Shown one piece after another: positions 45,184 through 54,449 of a DNA stretch of 64,000 nt. The notes under the pieces were generated by a model, which was not told the origin of the DNA, made no database searches, and saw only the letters and a program-made list of their open reading frames with translations. This stretch comes from Aliiglaciecola sp041538045 (lineage in GTDB: Bacteria > Pseudomonadota > Gammaproteobacteria > Enterobacterales > Alteromonadaceae), in NCBI RefSeq assembly GCF_041538045.1, contig NZ_JBGOSE010000011.1:62001-126000 (forward strand). The letters run 5' to 3'. Made by a program: the position numbers and the translations under genes. The first letter of the stretch is position 1; every line of letters begins with the position of its first letter.

Positions 45184-46166
45184 AGCAACATGATTTTATA
45201 CAATTGCGTCAAAAGCAGTGGGAAGCGTTTGCAGAAGCGGTAAAAGATCCCAATAAATTGCATGAATACGATATTGATCTTCCCCATGCATTTAGACAAC
45301 TCACCCATGATTTAGCGGTGGCCAAAAGTCGTCTTTACAGTCCGGCTTTAATTTCCCGCTTAAATGATCTTCTGCTGCAAGGTCAGCAATGCTTATACAA
45401 ACCCAGTAACCGCGTTTGGGCACCGTTTTGGCAATTTGTGAAGTATGATTTTCCCGCCCAGTTACGGCTTATTCGTCCCTATGTTATTTGGGCCCATATC
45501 TTATTTTACGGTTTGGCCTTAATTACGTTTTCAGCCACTATCATCGAACCGGAATTTGTGCGGAATGTGATGCCAAACTCTCAGGTAACCGAGTTAGAAC
45601 AGATGTACGACCCCGCATCGAGAATAGATGAAAGTACCGGAAATTATCGCAACGAAAGAGACTCGGATAGCGACTTTTTAATGTTTGGATTTTATATAAA
45701 AAATAATATCTCCATTGCCTTTCAGTGTTTTGTGGGGGGATTTTTATTAGGCTTTGGCACCCTTTATTATCTGATGTTCAACGCCATATTTTTTGGCGCA
45801 GTGAGCGCGCACATTGTCAATGTAGGGTTCTCCAGTACGTTTTTTTCCTTTGTGATCACCCATGGTTCTTTTGAATTAACCGCCATAGTGTTGTCGGCAG
45901 CGGCTGGTGGGGTTATTGGCATGCATATTATCCGACCTGGACAGTTGTCTCGTACCGCAGCCTTAAAACACGCGGGGAAAGTGACGTTTCCGATTATCTT
46001 TGGGGCGTTTTTAATGTTAGTAGTGGCGGCATTTATTGAAGCCTTTTGGTCAAGTAGTACCTTAGTTCCCAATGCTGTGAAGTACACAGTGGGCACAGTG
46101 TGTTGGGTGTGGGTGTTACTCTACACCTTCCCGCGAACCCCTCGTCAGGGCGGGAAAGCATCGTGA
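45180..46166 (+). CDS. SpoIIM-like (DUF95) membrane protein
   Basis: A 328-residue integral membrane protein of the stage II sporulation protein M family. The order is a cytoplasmic N-terminal part, TM near 100-120, an outer loop, then TMs with GFYIKNNISIAFQCFVGGFLLGFGTLYYLMFNA and HGSFELTAIVLSAAAGGVIG; the latter two are characteristic. This organism shows no sign of sporulation; in Proteobacteria the family travels with RDD, MoxR and DUF58 genes. Overlaps both neighbours by 4 bp. Confidence 0.9.
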   Translation: MKQHDFIQLRQKQWEAFAEAVKDPNKLHEYDIDLPHAFRQLTHDLAVAKSRLYSPALISRLNDLLLQGQQCLYKPSNRVWAPFWQFVKYDFPAQLRLIRPYVIWAHILFYGLALITFSATIIEPEFVRNVMPNSQVTELEQMYDPASRIDESTGNYRNERDSDSDFLMFGFYIKNNISIAFQCFVGGFLLGFGTLYYLMFNAIFFGAVSAHIVNVGFSSTFFSFVITHGSFELTAIVLSAAAGGVIGMHIIRPGQLSRTAALKHAGKVTFPIIFGAFLMLVVAAFIEAFWSSSTLVPNAVKYTVGTVCWVWVLLYTFPRTPRQGGKAS

Positions 46167-47725
46167 ATATTGATAATATGACCTTGGAAATTCGCCCTCG
46201 CAACAGTTGGCGATCCTTCGACTTAGGTTGTCGCATGGCGCTGCGTTGGTATTCGTCACTGGTCAGTTTCTGGCTGGTGGTAACCTTACCCATTTTCGTA
46301 TTAGCTTGCGCCATAGATATTGTTTGGGGAGTCGTGGCTTTTTGGTGGTTAAAACCGCTATATGAAAGAGGCTTGTTACATATATTAAGTCGTCAAGTGT
46401 TTGGCCAAAGGGTGACAGCCAAAGAGGCCATTAAAGCTTGGCCGCAACTCCTAAAAAAACAGTGGTTTGCCAGTATTACCTGGCGAAGGTTATCGCCCAC
46501 TCGTGGCTTTGATTTAGCCATTCAACAATTGGAAGGCTTAGATGGTGTGGCGCGAAGTAAACGCCTAAACATCTTACATCGTACTACGGATGATAATACC
46601 GCTTGGTGGACATTTATCTGTTTGGGCTGGGAATTGATCATTATTTTCGGTTTAGTGGCACTGATTAGTTACGTTGTTCCGGCTGGCGTTGAGTTTGATT
46701 ATTGGCAGGCCATCTCAAGTGATGCTTGGGGGATAGAGTTGACCTTTAACCTATTTTCTTACTTGGCTTATTTGCTCATAGGGCCTATTTATATCGCCGG
46801 TAGCTTTGCCGCTTATTTAAATCGCAGAGTGATTTTAGAAGGTTGGGATATTGAGATTGGTTTTAAGCGCGCCGTGAACAAAGTTGCCAAACCTGCAATG
46901 GGAACCGCAGCCAGTTGTATTTTAGCCTTGATGTTATGTTTTTCACCGGTATCAGAAACTTGGGCAGAAGGTGATCCTCAGGAAGTTTCAGTGCCCCAGT
47001 TCGAGAGCGAACAAGAATTACAACGCGAGGACACAGATCCGGCCAACCAACAGAATATTGAATTTGAAAGTGAAGCAAAGGTACAAGCAATATTGGACGC
47101 GCCGCCGTTTAATGGTCAAAAAACCGAAACGGGTTATCGATGGGTAGGCTGGGATGACGACGATGAGACAGAAAAGGAAAGTCAGAACTCATCTACTGAT
47201 TTACCCGCATGGTTAACTGCTGGTTTATTGTTTTTTGCAAATTTTGCCGAAGTTTTAATGTGGTTAGCGTTTGGCGTTGTGCTGCTATTGTTGGTCTATC
47301 TGACCAAAGACAATATTAAAGGGTTTTTTAAACAATCCCCCAAACAAGCCCCCGTAGAGGAATTAGAAATGCCTCTGTTTAGTCAGGCCTATCAAGGGGA
47401 TACCTTGCCTGATGATGTTGCCTCAGAAATGGATCTTTTATTCGATGCTCAGGCTTATCGGAAATTGATGTCGTTAATGTTGATAACCAGTTTATTGGAA
47501 ATCAGTAAAAAGCAGGCCTTACCTTTGACCAAGTCTATGACCGAACGGGAGTGTCTTGAGGTAATTAAAGCCTCTGTTGTTGGTGAGCGCAGTGAGTTTA
47601 TGCAGCGACTGGTGGACACTTGGGTTCATTTAGCTTGGGCACATGAATGGCCTGAAAAAACCACCATGCAATGGTTATGTGATAAGTGGAAAACCTTGTT
47701 TGCTGAAACTGAGGTGAGCTCATGA
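46163..47725 (+). CDS. Membrane protein with C-terminal DUF4129 domain
   Basis: A 520-residue protein with multiple TMs in the N-terminal half (LVVTLPIFVLACAIDIVWG, LIIIFGLVALISYVV, LAYLLIGPIYIAGSFAAYL), an acidic periplasmic segment (about 280-350), one TM (about 365-390), and a cytoplasmic C-terminal region (DAQAYRKLMSLMLITSLL, TERECLEVI) typical of DUF4129. Start is GTG overlapping the previous stop (GTGA) with a GGGCGGGA ribosome site; an earlier ATG at 46100 would lie deep in the SpoIIM gene. Function unknown. Confidence 0.85.
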   Translation: MNIDNMTLEIRPRNSWRSFDLGCRMALRWYSSLVSFWLVVTLPIFVLACAIDIVWGVVAFWWLKPLYERGLLHILSRQVFGQRVTAKEAIKAWPQLLKKQWFASITWRRLSPTRGFDLAIQQLEGLDGVARSKRLNILHRTTDDNTAWWTFICLGWELIIIFGLVALISYVVPAGVEFDYWQAISSDAWGIELTFNLFSYLAYLLIGPIYIAGSFAAYLNRRVILEGWDIEIGFKRAVNKVAKPAMGTAASCILALMLCFSPVSETWAEGDPQEVSVPQFESEQELQREDTDPANQQNIEFESEAKVQAILDAPPFNGQKTETGYRWVGWDDDDETEKESQNSSTDLPAWLTAGLLFFANFAEVLMWLAFGVVLLLLVYLTKDNIKGFFKQSPKQAPVEELEMPLFSQAYQGDTLPDDVASEMDLLFDAQAYRKLMSLMLITSLLEISKKQALPLTKSMTERECLEVIKASVVGERSEFMQRLVDTWVHLAWAHEWPEKTTMQWLCDKWKTLFAETEVSS

Positions 47726-48897
47726 GCAGTGCAAACTTGCAGCCAGTAGAAGCTAAACAAACCTGGACAGTCAGGATTTTATCGGCACTGATCATTTTGA
47801 TTGCCAGTGTGTATATATATAAGGGCTTTGAAACTTACGAAAAAGTAACGGATATCGGCTTTAATGAAGAAGCCCGTAAACAACCCTTTTTAGCGGCCAA
47901 GTTGTTTCTCGAACAACAAGGAACAGATGTACAATTACTTGAAGATTATCGTTTGTTGTACGCCAACACTGACGCTGCGATTTTTCCCAATACTGACGAC
48001 ACTATTGTTTTATCAGAAGGTGAAATCGCCCTATCTAGTAGTATCGCTGAGCAATTACTCGACTGGGTAAATTCTGGCGGCCATTTAGTTATCGCCCTTA
48101 ACGCCAGTCAGGACGCCGATGTGTTTCGCGCTAATTCACTGATTCAACAATTAAACCTCAGTGTTTACTGGTTATCAGAAGAAACAGAATATCAGTTTGT
48201 GGCAACAGAGATAATCAATCCTGACGAGCAACCTTTAATGGTCAATCTCGAAACTAGTTATCGCTTGGTGTTACCTGAGGATCCCAATATTTTTTATACC
48301 GCAGGGGATATAAACGGTCCTACTTTTGCTCAGATGGAAATGGGCGATGGCCTCATAACCATGCTTACTGATGTCTATATTTGGAATAATTATCAAATCG
48401 GTGATGAAGACAATGTGGAGTTATTGGCGCAATTAGGCGGTACTTCATCTAAGGTCTACATTTTTTCTAGTCGTGAATTACCCCATTGGTTCAGCCTGTT
48501 ATACGAATTTGCTCCCTACTTTATTTGGTTTGCAGCGGTTCTGCTTGCTTTAAGTATGTGGCATTGGTCCATGCGTTTTGGACCTATTTTTCGAACATCG
48601 GAAGATACTAGCACACCGTTTTCATTGCACATCAAAGCCGCGGGCGAATTTTATTGGCGACATAAACGTCAACAGGCGTTAATCGAAGAAATTCGTCACT
48701 CCGTTATTGTGGCCTTACACAAAAAACGACCAGCAACTAAAAGTGCCGAAAGACAACAATTACTTGAACAATTGACCCAGTTAAGCGGTTGGCCAACAGA
48801 TACGATTAATTCGTTGATGTTTAGTCAAACACAAATGAATGAAACACAATTTACCCAAAGAATAGCGAGTCTACAGACTCTCAGGAAAATGTTATGA
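47722..48897 (+). CDS. DUF4350 domain protein
   Basis: A 391-residue protein with an N-terminal TM (ILSALIILIASVYIY), a periplasmic DUF4350 domain (about 45-250; AAKLFLEQQGTDV, DWVNSGGHLVIALN) that resembles a ThuA/GATase-like fold, and a second TM (about 270-290) followed by a cytoplasmic tail. It lies between DUF4129 and MoxR genes in the order usual for this cluster, with ATGA overlaps on both sides. No catalytic residues can be named. Confidence 0.87.
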   Translation: MSSANLQPVEAKQTWTVRILSALIILIASVYIYKGFETYEKVTDIGFNEEARKQPFLAAKLFLEQQGTDVQLLEDYRLLYANTDAAIFPNTDDTIVLSEGEIALSSSIAEQLLDWVNSGGHLVIALNASQDADVFRANSLIQQLNLSVYWLSEETEYQFVATEIINPDEQPLMVNLETSYRLVLPEDPNIFYTAGDINGPTFAQMEMGDGLITMLTDVYIWNNYQIGDEDNVELLAQLGGTSSKVYIFSSRELPHWFSLLYEFAPYFIWFAAVLLALSMWHWSMRFGPIFRTSEDTSTPFSLHIKAAGEFYWRHKRQQALIEEIRHSVIVALHKKRPATKSAERQQLLEQLTQLSGWPTDTINSLMFSQTQMNETQFTQRIASLQTLRKML

Positions 48898-49940
48898 ATG
48901 ACGCTGAATTAGATCCCAATCAATCACCAGAGATCTCCCCACAACCAGCCATAGTTGAAGGGCAAAATGAATCACTAATTGATCAGCAAACACTGAATCA
49001 AGCCTATGCACAAATCAACGGCTTAAAAAGTAATGTTCAGCGCTTATTGATTGGCCAAAATGACGTAGTAGAGCAAGTGATTATTGCGTTTTTGGCGGGT
49101 GGACATGTATTACTTGAAGGTGTACCAGGACTCGGGAAAACCTTATTAATAAGAGCATTAGCAAAGAGTATTGACCTTGACTATAAGCGGGTGCAATTTA
49201 CACCGGATTTGATGCCCGCCGATGTCACTGGTCATTCCATGTTAGACATGGCCTCAGGGAAATTTACATTGCGTAAAGGGCCTGCATTTACGCATTTATT
49301 ATTGGCCGATGAAATTAACCGAGCACCGGCCAAAACTCAGGCTGCCTTGTTAGAAGTTATGCAAGAATATCAAATAACCATTGATGGTCAGAGTATGCCC
49401 CTTGAAACGCCTTTTATGGTATTGGCTACCCAAAACCCCATCGACAATGAAGGGACTTACCCTTTGCCTGAGGCAGAGTTGGATCGTTTTATGTTGAAGG
49501 TGTTGGTTAGTTATCCTGAACATCACGACGAGATCACCTTAACCAAACTCAATACCGAAAACCAAACCGGTATTGTTAACGCGGCAATTCAAAGTGTATT
49601 GAGCAAGCAGGATGTACTAGAGCTTAAAGAACTGGTTAGTCGGGTGCTGATTGATGACAAAGTGGTGGATTATGCTGTTGGGTTAGTGCGGGCAACCCGA
49701 GAATGGGATGGAATTGTCCACGGAGCAGGAATTCGAGCGAGTATTGCATTAGTACAGGCTGCTAAGGTGAAAGCCCTTTGTGAAGGCCAAGGGTTTGTGA
49801 CGCCGGATCATATAAAAGCCATGCTGTTACCGGTTTTACGACACCGCATAATCTTATCTGCAGAGCGAGAAATATCTGGTTCTTCGGCAGAACAAGTGCT
49901 TTCGGAAATTATTCAACAGGCGGCATCTCCAAGGCAATGA
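48894..49940 (+). CDS. MoxR-family AAA+ ATPase
   Basis: A 348-residue AAA+ ATPase of the MoxR group, which act as chaperones that mature or insert cofactors into protein complexes, usually with a DUF58/vWA partner. Motifs: Walker A GVPGLGKT (about 76-83), Walker B LLADEINRAPAKTQ, sensor 1 ATQNPID, and an Arg finger in LDRFMLK. A polar, Gln-rich 40-residue N-terminus is extra. Overlaps DUF4350 and DUF58 genes by 4 bp each. Confidence 0.94.
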   Translation: MNDAELDPNQSPEISPQPAIVEGQNESLIDQQTLNQAYAQINGLKSNVQRLLIGQNDVVEQVIIAFLAGGHVLLEGVPGLGKTLLIRALAKSIDLDYKRVQFTPDLMPADVTGHSMLDMASGKFTLRKGPAFTHLLLADEINRAPAKTQAALLEVMQEYQITIDGQSMPLETPFMVLATQNPIDNEGTYPLPEAELDRFMLKVLVSYPEHHDEITLTKLNTENQTGIVNAAIQSVLSKQDVLELKELVSRVLIDDKVVDYAVGLVRATREWDGIVHGAGIRASIALVQAAKVKALCEGQGFVTPDHIKAMLLPVLRHRIILSAEREISGSSAEQVLSEIIQQAASPRQ

Positions 49941-51274
49941 AACTGATCAGGCTAGCCCCTTCAAAGCGATTACTTAAATGGGTCGCTACACTGTGCGTTA
50001 TCGGTTTGGTATTGCCAATTGTCATCTATTTTAATGGTTTAGGGCAGTTTTCTGGCTTACCAATGGCGTTGGCTTTAGTTGCAATTGCATTAGTGGGATA
50101 CGACTTAATCATCAGCCGTCATGCTCCCCAAGTGGCGGTGAAAAGAGAAGTGCCTAACAATTTATCGGTGCACATGCCGCAAAATGTAAGCATTGCCATG
50201 GCCAACCGCGGGTATCGGAATTTGAATTTGCAATGCAGTGAAATTGTCCCTGAACATTGGCATTGTTCTAATAATTTTCACCGCTGCCATTTAGAGCCTG
50301 GTCAAATCGCTGAGTTTGAATATCAGGTCACACCCAGCAGAAGGGGACCTTCGCAAATTAGCGCCACTGAAATTAAAGTCGAATCTAGGTTGGGCTTTTG
50401 GGATTTTGTGTACTGGATAGAACATGTTAGCGAACACAAAGTCTTTCCTAATTTCACCGCCATTTCAGACTTGGCAGGTTTACATGGAAGTGTGAATCTC
50501 ACTCAGGCTGGGTTAAAGAAGTTTAATAAGCGCGGCAGTGGCATGGATTTTCTGCAATTGCGAGATTACCGTGAAGGCGAAAGTATCAAGCAAATAGACT
50601 GGCGCGCCACTAGTCGATTTAACAAACTGATTTCACGGGAGTATCAGGAAGAAAAAAATCAGCATGTCATTATTATGCTCGACTCTGGCCGACGTATGCA
50701 CGTGCAGGATGATGATCTGAGTTATTTTGACCATGCCCTTAATTCACTGATCATGTTGTCATACACCGCATTAAAAAATGGCGATAACCTAAGTTTGCAA
50801 AGTTTTGGTAGCGAATCTCGTTGGTTAAGTCATGTGCGTGGTGCGCAAAATGTTAGTAAAGTTATGCAGCATTTTTATGACCTATATCCTCAAAAGATTG
50901 CCAGTGATTACCTAAGCGCAGCACAGGAGTTGTTAGTCAAACAACCTAAGCGGGCATTGATACTCTTAGTTAGTTGTCTGCGAGATGAAGATTTTGACGA
51001 TTTACTTAAAGCGGTAGAATTACTCAAAGGCAAGCATTTAGTTGCGGTGATCAGTATCGAAGAACCCATCTATAAACAGATAGATGATCACTCTGTAGAA
51101 ACTTTCGAGGACGCCATTGTATATGCGTCAGCCCATAAAATTAAAAAGTCCATAGATCGTAATGTTCAACGGCTAAAACGAGAAGGCGTGATTTGTATCA
51201 ATGCACCAGCTTCCCACCTAACACCCAATGTGCTAAACACGTATTTGAGTATTAAGAAGGCCGGTTTACTGTAA
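49937..51274 (+). CDS. DUF58 protein, MoxR partner
   Basis: A 445-residue protein with two N-terminal TMs (about 15-65), an Ig-like beta region, and a C-terminal DUF58/vWA-like domain whose signature is FLQLRDYREGESIKQIDWRA (about 203-222). The MIDAS-like segment reads MLDSGRRMH. DUF58 proteins pair with MoxR ATPases. Last gene of the run; it is convergent with hemN, with only 22 bp between stops and no clear terminator. Confidence 0.92.
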   Translation: MKLIRLAPSKRLLKWVATLCVIGLVLPIVIYFNGLGQFSGLPMALALVAIALVGYDLIISRHAPQVAVKREVPNNLSVHMPQNVSIAMANRGYRNLNLQCSEIVPEHWHCSNNFHRCHLEPGQIAEFEYQVTPSRRGPSQISATEIKVESRLGFWDFVYWIEHVSEHKVFPNFTAISDLAGLHGSVNLTQAGLKKFNKRGSGMDFLQLRDYREGESIKQIDWRATSRFNKLISREYQEEKNQHVIIMLDSGRRMHVQDDDLSYFDHALNSLIMLSYTALKNGDNLSLQSFGSESRWLSHVRGAQNVSKVMQHFYDLYPQKIASDYLSAAQELLVKQPKRALILLVSCLRDEDFDDLLKAVELLKGKHLVAVISIEEPIYKQIDDHSVETFEDAIVYASAHKIKKSIDRNVQRLKREGVICINAPASHLTPNVLNTYLSIKKAGLL

Positions 51275-51296
51275 GACTTACCTTGATTATATTGCT

Positions 51297-52685
51297 TTAT
51301 ATCACCCGAGAATAGCGACCTATTTGCTGATTCTTAATATAGGCATCAAAGCTCATACAAATATTACGGATCAGTAGCCTAGCTTTGTCTTTAACGACAA
51401 TTTTCGTGGCTGAGTTTTCAATTAGATTATCTTCCTCAAATGGCTGTAAAGCACGCAAACTGTGCTTGAAATAATGGTCAAACTGGATGTCATACAGGTT
51501 TTCCACTTGGGATTTATCTAGGGAGAAGTTACACATTAATTGGCTAATAACGAAGCCTCTTATTTGGTCATCAAGGTTTAATTTGACGCCTTTGTGAACC
51601 GCACTATGGGTTTCATTTAATCCTTGATAATACTCGCCTAATTGTTTGTAGTTTTGACTGAAACAATCGCCGATATTGCTGATTGCGGACACTCCAAAAC
51701 CAAGTAGATCACAATCTGCGTGGGTGGTGTAGCCTTGAAAATTACGGTGCAGTTTTTGTTGCTTTTGCGCCTTGGCTAGTTCGTCATTTGGTTTAGCAAA
51801 ATGATCCATACCAATCATGTTATAACCTGCATCTAGAAAACGTTCAATTGCTAACTTCATCAGTTCCAGTTTTTGATTTGCATTAGGCAGCCACTCATCA
51901 CGCAGTTTTCGTTGGGCAGGAAAGCGTTCCGGTAAATGGGCATAACTAAACAGAGATATTCTTTGCACACCCATTTGAATTACTTTATCAACAGTGCGTT
52001 CAAATCGTTCTGGGGTTTGATGGGGAAGCCCATAAATCAGATCTAAATTAACTGAGTTAAAGCCAATTTTATTTGCTCGTTCAACAATTTGTTCGATCAA
52101 TTCTGTAGATTGCACCCTATTTATAGCTTTTTGCACCTGGGGATCAATATCTTGAACACCGATACTGAGTCGGTTAAAACCAATATTAGCAAGGTGGTCA
52201 ATGTAATCTAAGGTTAAGTTTCTAGGGTCTATTTCTATACCAATCTCTACGTCTTCGCTAAGTTTGAAGTGACTTTTCAATACCGCTATTAAGTTTGAAA
52301 GCTGTTGTTTGCTTAAGAAACTTGGGGTACCTCCTCCTAAATGAATTTGACGAACTACGTGCTTCTTAAACAACTCCTGACGCTGAGTAATTTCAGCCAG
52401 TAAATGAAACATATAATCCTCCGCCTTTTCTGGGTGGCGGGTGACAACTTTGTTGCATCCACAGTAGTAACATAGACTGTGACAAAAGGGGATATGAATA
52501 TAAAGTGACAGATCCGTATTCGGTGAAGTCTTTACCGCTTTGATTAAATCATCATTGTAAAAAGATTCACTAAAGGACAATGCCGTAGGGTAGGAGGTAT
52601 AACGTGGCCCATTTGTGTTGTATTTTTCAAGTAAATTGGGGTCGAAGAATCGTTTTGAGTTCATGGTGTAATTCGCAATAATCAT
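51297..52685 (-). CDS. hemN: Oxygen-independent coproporphyrinogen III oxidase
   Basis: A 462-residue radical SAM enzyme that converts coproporphyrinogen III to protoporphyrinogen IX in haem synthesis without oxygen. Signature residues: NGPRYTSYPTALSF start, IPFCHSLCYYCGCNK (CxxxCxxC plus the next Cys), LGGGTPSFL, and GFGVSAIS. Length fits HemN rather than HemW. The alternative ATG at 52664 is closer to E. coli HemN. An imperfect FNR-type site lies about 40 bp upstream, consistent with anaerobic control. Confidence 0.94.
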   Translation of the reverse strand: MIIANYTMNSKRFFDPNLLEKYNTNGPRYTSYPTALSFSESFYNDDLIKAVKTSPNTDLSLYIHIPFCHSLCYYCGCNKVVTRHPEKAEDYMFHLLAEITQRQELFKKHVVRQIHLGGGTPSFLSKQQLSNLIAVLKSHFKLSEDVEIGIEIDPRNLTLDYIDHLANIGFNRLSIGVQDIDPQVQKAINRVQSTELIEQIVERANKIGFNSVNLDLIYGLPHQTPERFERTVDKVIQMGVQRISLFSYAHLPERFPAQRKLRDEWLPNANQKLELMKLAIERFLDAGYNMIGMDHFAKPNDELAKAQKQQKLHRNFQGYTTHADCDLLGFGVSAISNIGDCFSQNYKQLGEYYQGLNETHSAVHKGVKLNLDDQIRGFVISQLMCNFSLDKSQVENLYDIQFDHYFKHSLRALQPFEEDNLIENSATKIVVKDKARLLIRNICMSFDAYIKNQQIGRYSRVI

Positions 52686-52724
52686 TTAGTTATTGCAGTT
52701 TAGTTTTTTTACATTTGAGCTTTA

Positions 52725-52738
52725 TTGATCTTGCGCAA
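52725..52738. promoter_or_regulatory. Imperfect FNR-like site upstream of hemN
   Basis: TTGATCTTGCGCAA (on + strand) compares with the FNR consensus TTGAT-N4-ATCAA with two mismatches, both in one half. It lies 40 bp upstream of the hemN start. hemN genes are classic FNR targets, which is the main support. A CRP-like origin cannot be excluded. Confidence 0.35.
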
Positions 52739-52789
52739 TATTTTGCCAACTTGAAAATTGTGGTTAAATTGGCAAGGGAGTAAAAGTGA

Positions 52790-52815
52790 AAAATGGCAGA
52801 TTAACTGCCATTTTT
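52790..52815. terminator. Terminator after the 52839-54254 gene
   Basis: AAAATGGCAG pairs with CTGCCATTTT around a 5-base loop, 24 bp beyond the stop of the leftward gene, with T-runs on both strands. It acts on the minus strand to end the 52839-54254 transcript before hemN. Confidence 0.8.
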
Positions 52816-52838
52816 ATGCCTATCAAATGATTAAAACT

Positions 52839-54254
52839 TTAACGTTCACGGTAACCAAAAAACTTATTCGCTATAATTTCCTCAGCAACACTTTCGGGAA
52901 CTGCACTTTCCCACTCCCCGCGACCTAAGGGTAGTTGCCTCAATAAATCTCGGGAATAGATTGAAAATAATTCGCTATCACTGCATTCAATTCCGGCAAG
53001 GAAACCATTTTCCAGTAGATGTCGATAAAGGAAGCGTAGATGCTCTGGAACTTTTACCAAGGTGAAGTCATTGAGTTCGCCATTTTCATCTATCTCTGGA
53101 TAGATATACATGCGGGTATTGTCCGGAAACAGTTTTCCGAAGCCTTCCATTATTCCGCCTTCAACACCTTTATAGCTGGCTTCATCAAAAATCTGTTTGA
53201 TATTTACCATACCCACCACAATGCCTATTTGCATCTTGGTGTATTGACGGAAATAAGCTCGTAACGAGAAATAACGAGTATAGTCTGACACCATCACGTT
53301 ATAACCTAAAGAGTTAAGCAGTTGTACTCGCGCGACTATGTCTTTTTCAGGCATTTGCGCGTCATTCCCTTTCATATCATTTAAGGATATTTCTGCAATG
53401 ACCGCTGTATTCGATTTATCCACACCTTTTAATTCGTAAAAAGATGTTTGGCCTTGTTCAATCATATCGACATTGAGCTTAGTTACTGGCCTGAATGAAC
53501 CTCGAATGGTGAGAATATTCTTTTTGTACAGCAGTTCTGCTGGGATCGCCACACTTCCATCCGGTTTGAACATGACTGCGCGGGTTTTCCAGCTGCGGAT
53601 CAGGTGCAAATTTTTAATTCGATTATCTGCATCAAGGAAGTAGGGGCCTTTGAAGTCGATAAAGTCAATTTCAACTCGATTGGGTTTCATGTTATCGGTG
53701 AGTGAATCGATAATCATTTTTGGATCTTCAAAATAGAAATAAGCAGCGTATATTAAATTCACACCAATCACGCCTAATGCTTGTTGTTGCGCTTCTGCAT
53801 TATCATCAAGCATACGCACATGGACTTTAATATCAGAAGGTTCTGCACCAGGGTACATTTGAATACGAACCCCTAGCCACGCATGACATTCGTTTTTGCG
53901 GCCAAAACTTTTCGCTGCCACCGTAGCTGCATAAGCAAAATAACGTGAACTTTTAGAGCGAATATTACCTACTCGATCGACAACTAAGTCGAACTCTTGT
54001 TCCATCATCGCTTGAACACGGGCTTGACTCACATAACGCCCATCTTGTTGCACTCCGTAGATAGCATCTGAAAAAACCATGTCATAGGCTGACATAGTTT
54101 TTGCTATTGTCCCGGCTGCTGCACCAGCAATAAAAAATTGTCTGGCAACCTCTTGCCCAGCGCCTATTTCAACAATAGTCCCATATTTTTTTTCGTCGAG
54201 GTTAATTCGTAGTGCTTTTTGACTAGTTGATCTAGAACTGACTTGTTTATCCAT
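52839..54254 (-). CDS. Large conserved protein of unknown function
   Basis: A 471-residue soluble protein with no signal peptide or TM. The N-terminus has YGTIVEIGAGQEVARQFF, GTIAKTMSAYDMVFSDAIYG and SRYFAYAATVAAKSF, then NECHAWLGVRIQ; I recall a widespread bacterial family with these motifs that has no experimentally assigned role and carries inconsistent automatic names. The repeated Gly-rich motif GAAAGTIAKT could bind a nucleotide or phosphate, but that is a guess. It is monocistronic: own terminator at 52790-52815 and divergent from the gene at 54450. Confidence 0.8.
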   Translation of the reverse strand: MDKQVSSRSTSQKALRINLDEKKYGTIVEIGAGQEVARQFFIAGAAAGTIAKTMSAYDMVFSDAIYGVQQDGRYVSQARVQAMMEQEFDLVVDRVGNIRSKSSRYFAYAATVAAKSFGRKNECHAWLGVRIQMYPGAEPSDIKVHVRMLDDNAEAQQQALGVIGVNLIYAAYFYFEDPKMIIDSLTDNMKPNRVEIDFIDFKGPYFLDADNRIKNLHLIRSWKTRAVMFKPDGSVAIPAELLYKKNILTIRGSFRPVTKLNVDMIEQGQTSFYELKGVDKSNTAVIAEISLNDMKGNDAQMPEKDIVARVQLLNSLGYNVMVSDYTRYFSLRAYFRQYTKMQIGIVVGMVNIKQIFDEASYKGVEGGIMEGFGKLFPDNTRMYIYPEIDENGELNDFTLVKVPEHLRFLYRHLLENGFLAGIECSDSELFSIYSRDLLRQLPLGRGEWESAVPESVAEEIIANKFFGYRER

Positions 54255-54449
54255 TGATTTTACCCCAACTGATGTGCTTCTCAGAAGAATAGTAGAATAT
54301 CCGCAAAAAGAGTTACAGAGAAAATTTGTATTAAATAACTGAAACTTACATCAGTACTTTAGTTTTAGTGTGAGTATAAGGACATCGAAAATAGCAAAAT
54401 TGGAAATCTCGCTTAAACTTAAGGTGGATTATTTATGGAGGACACCATT

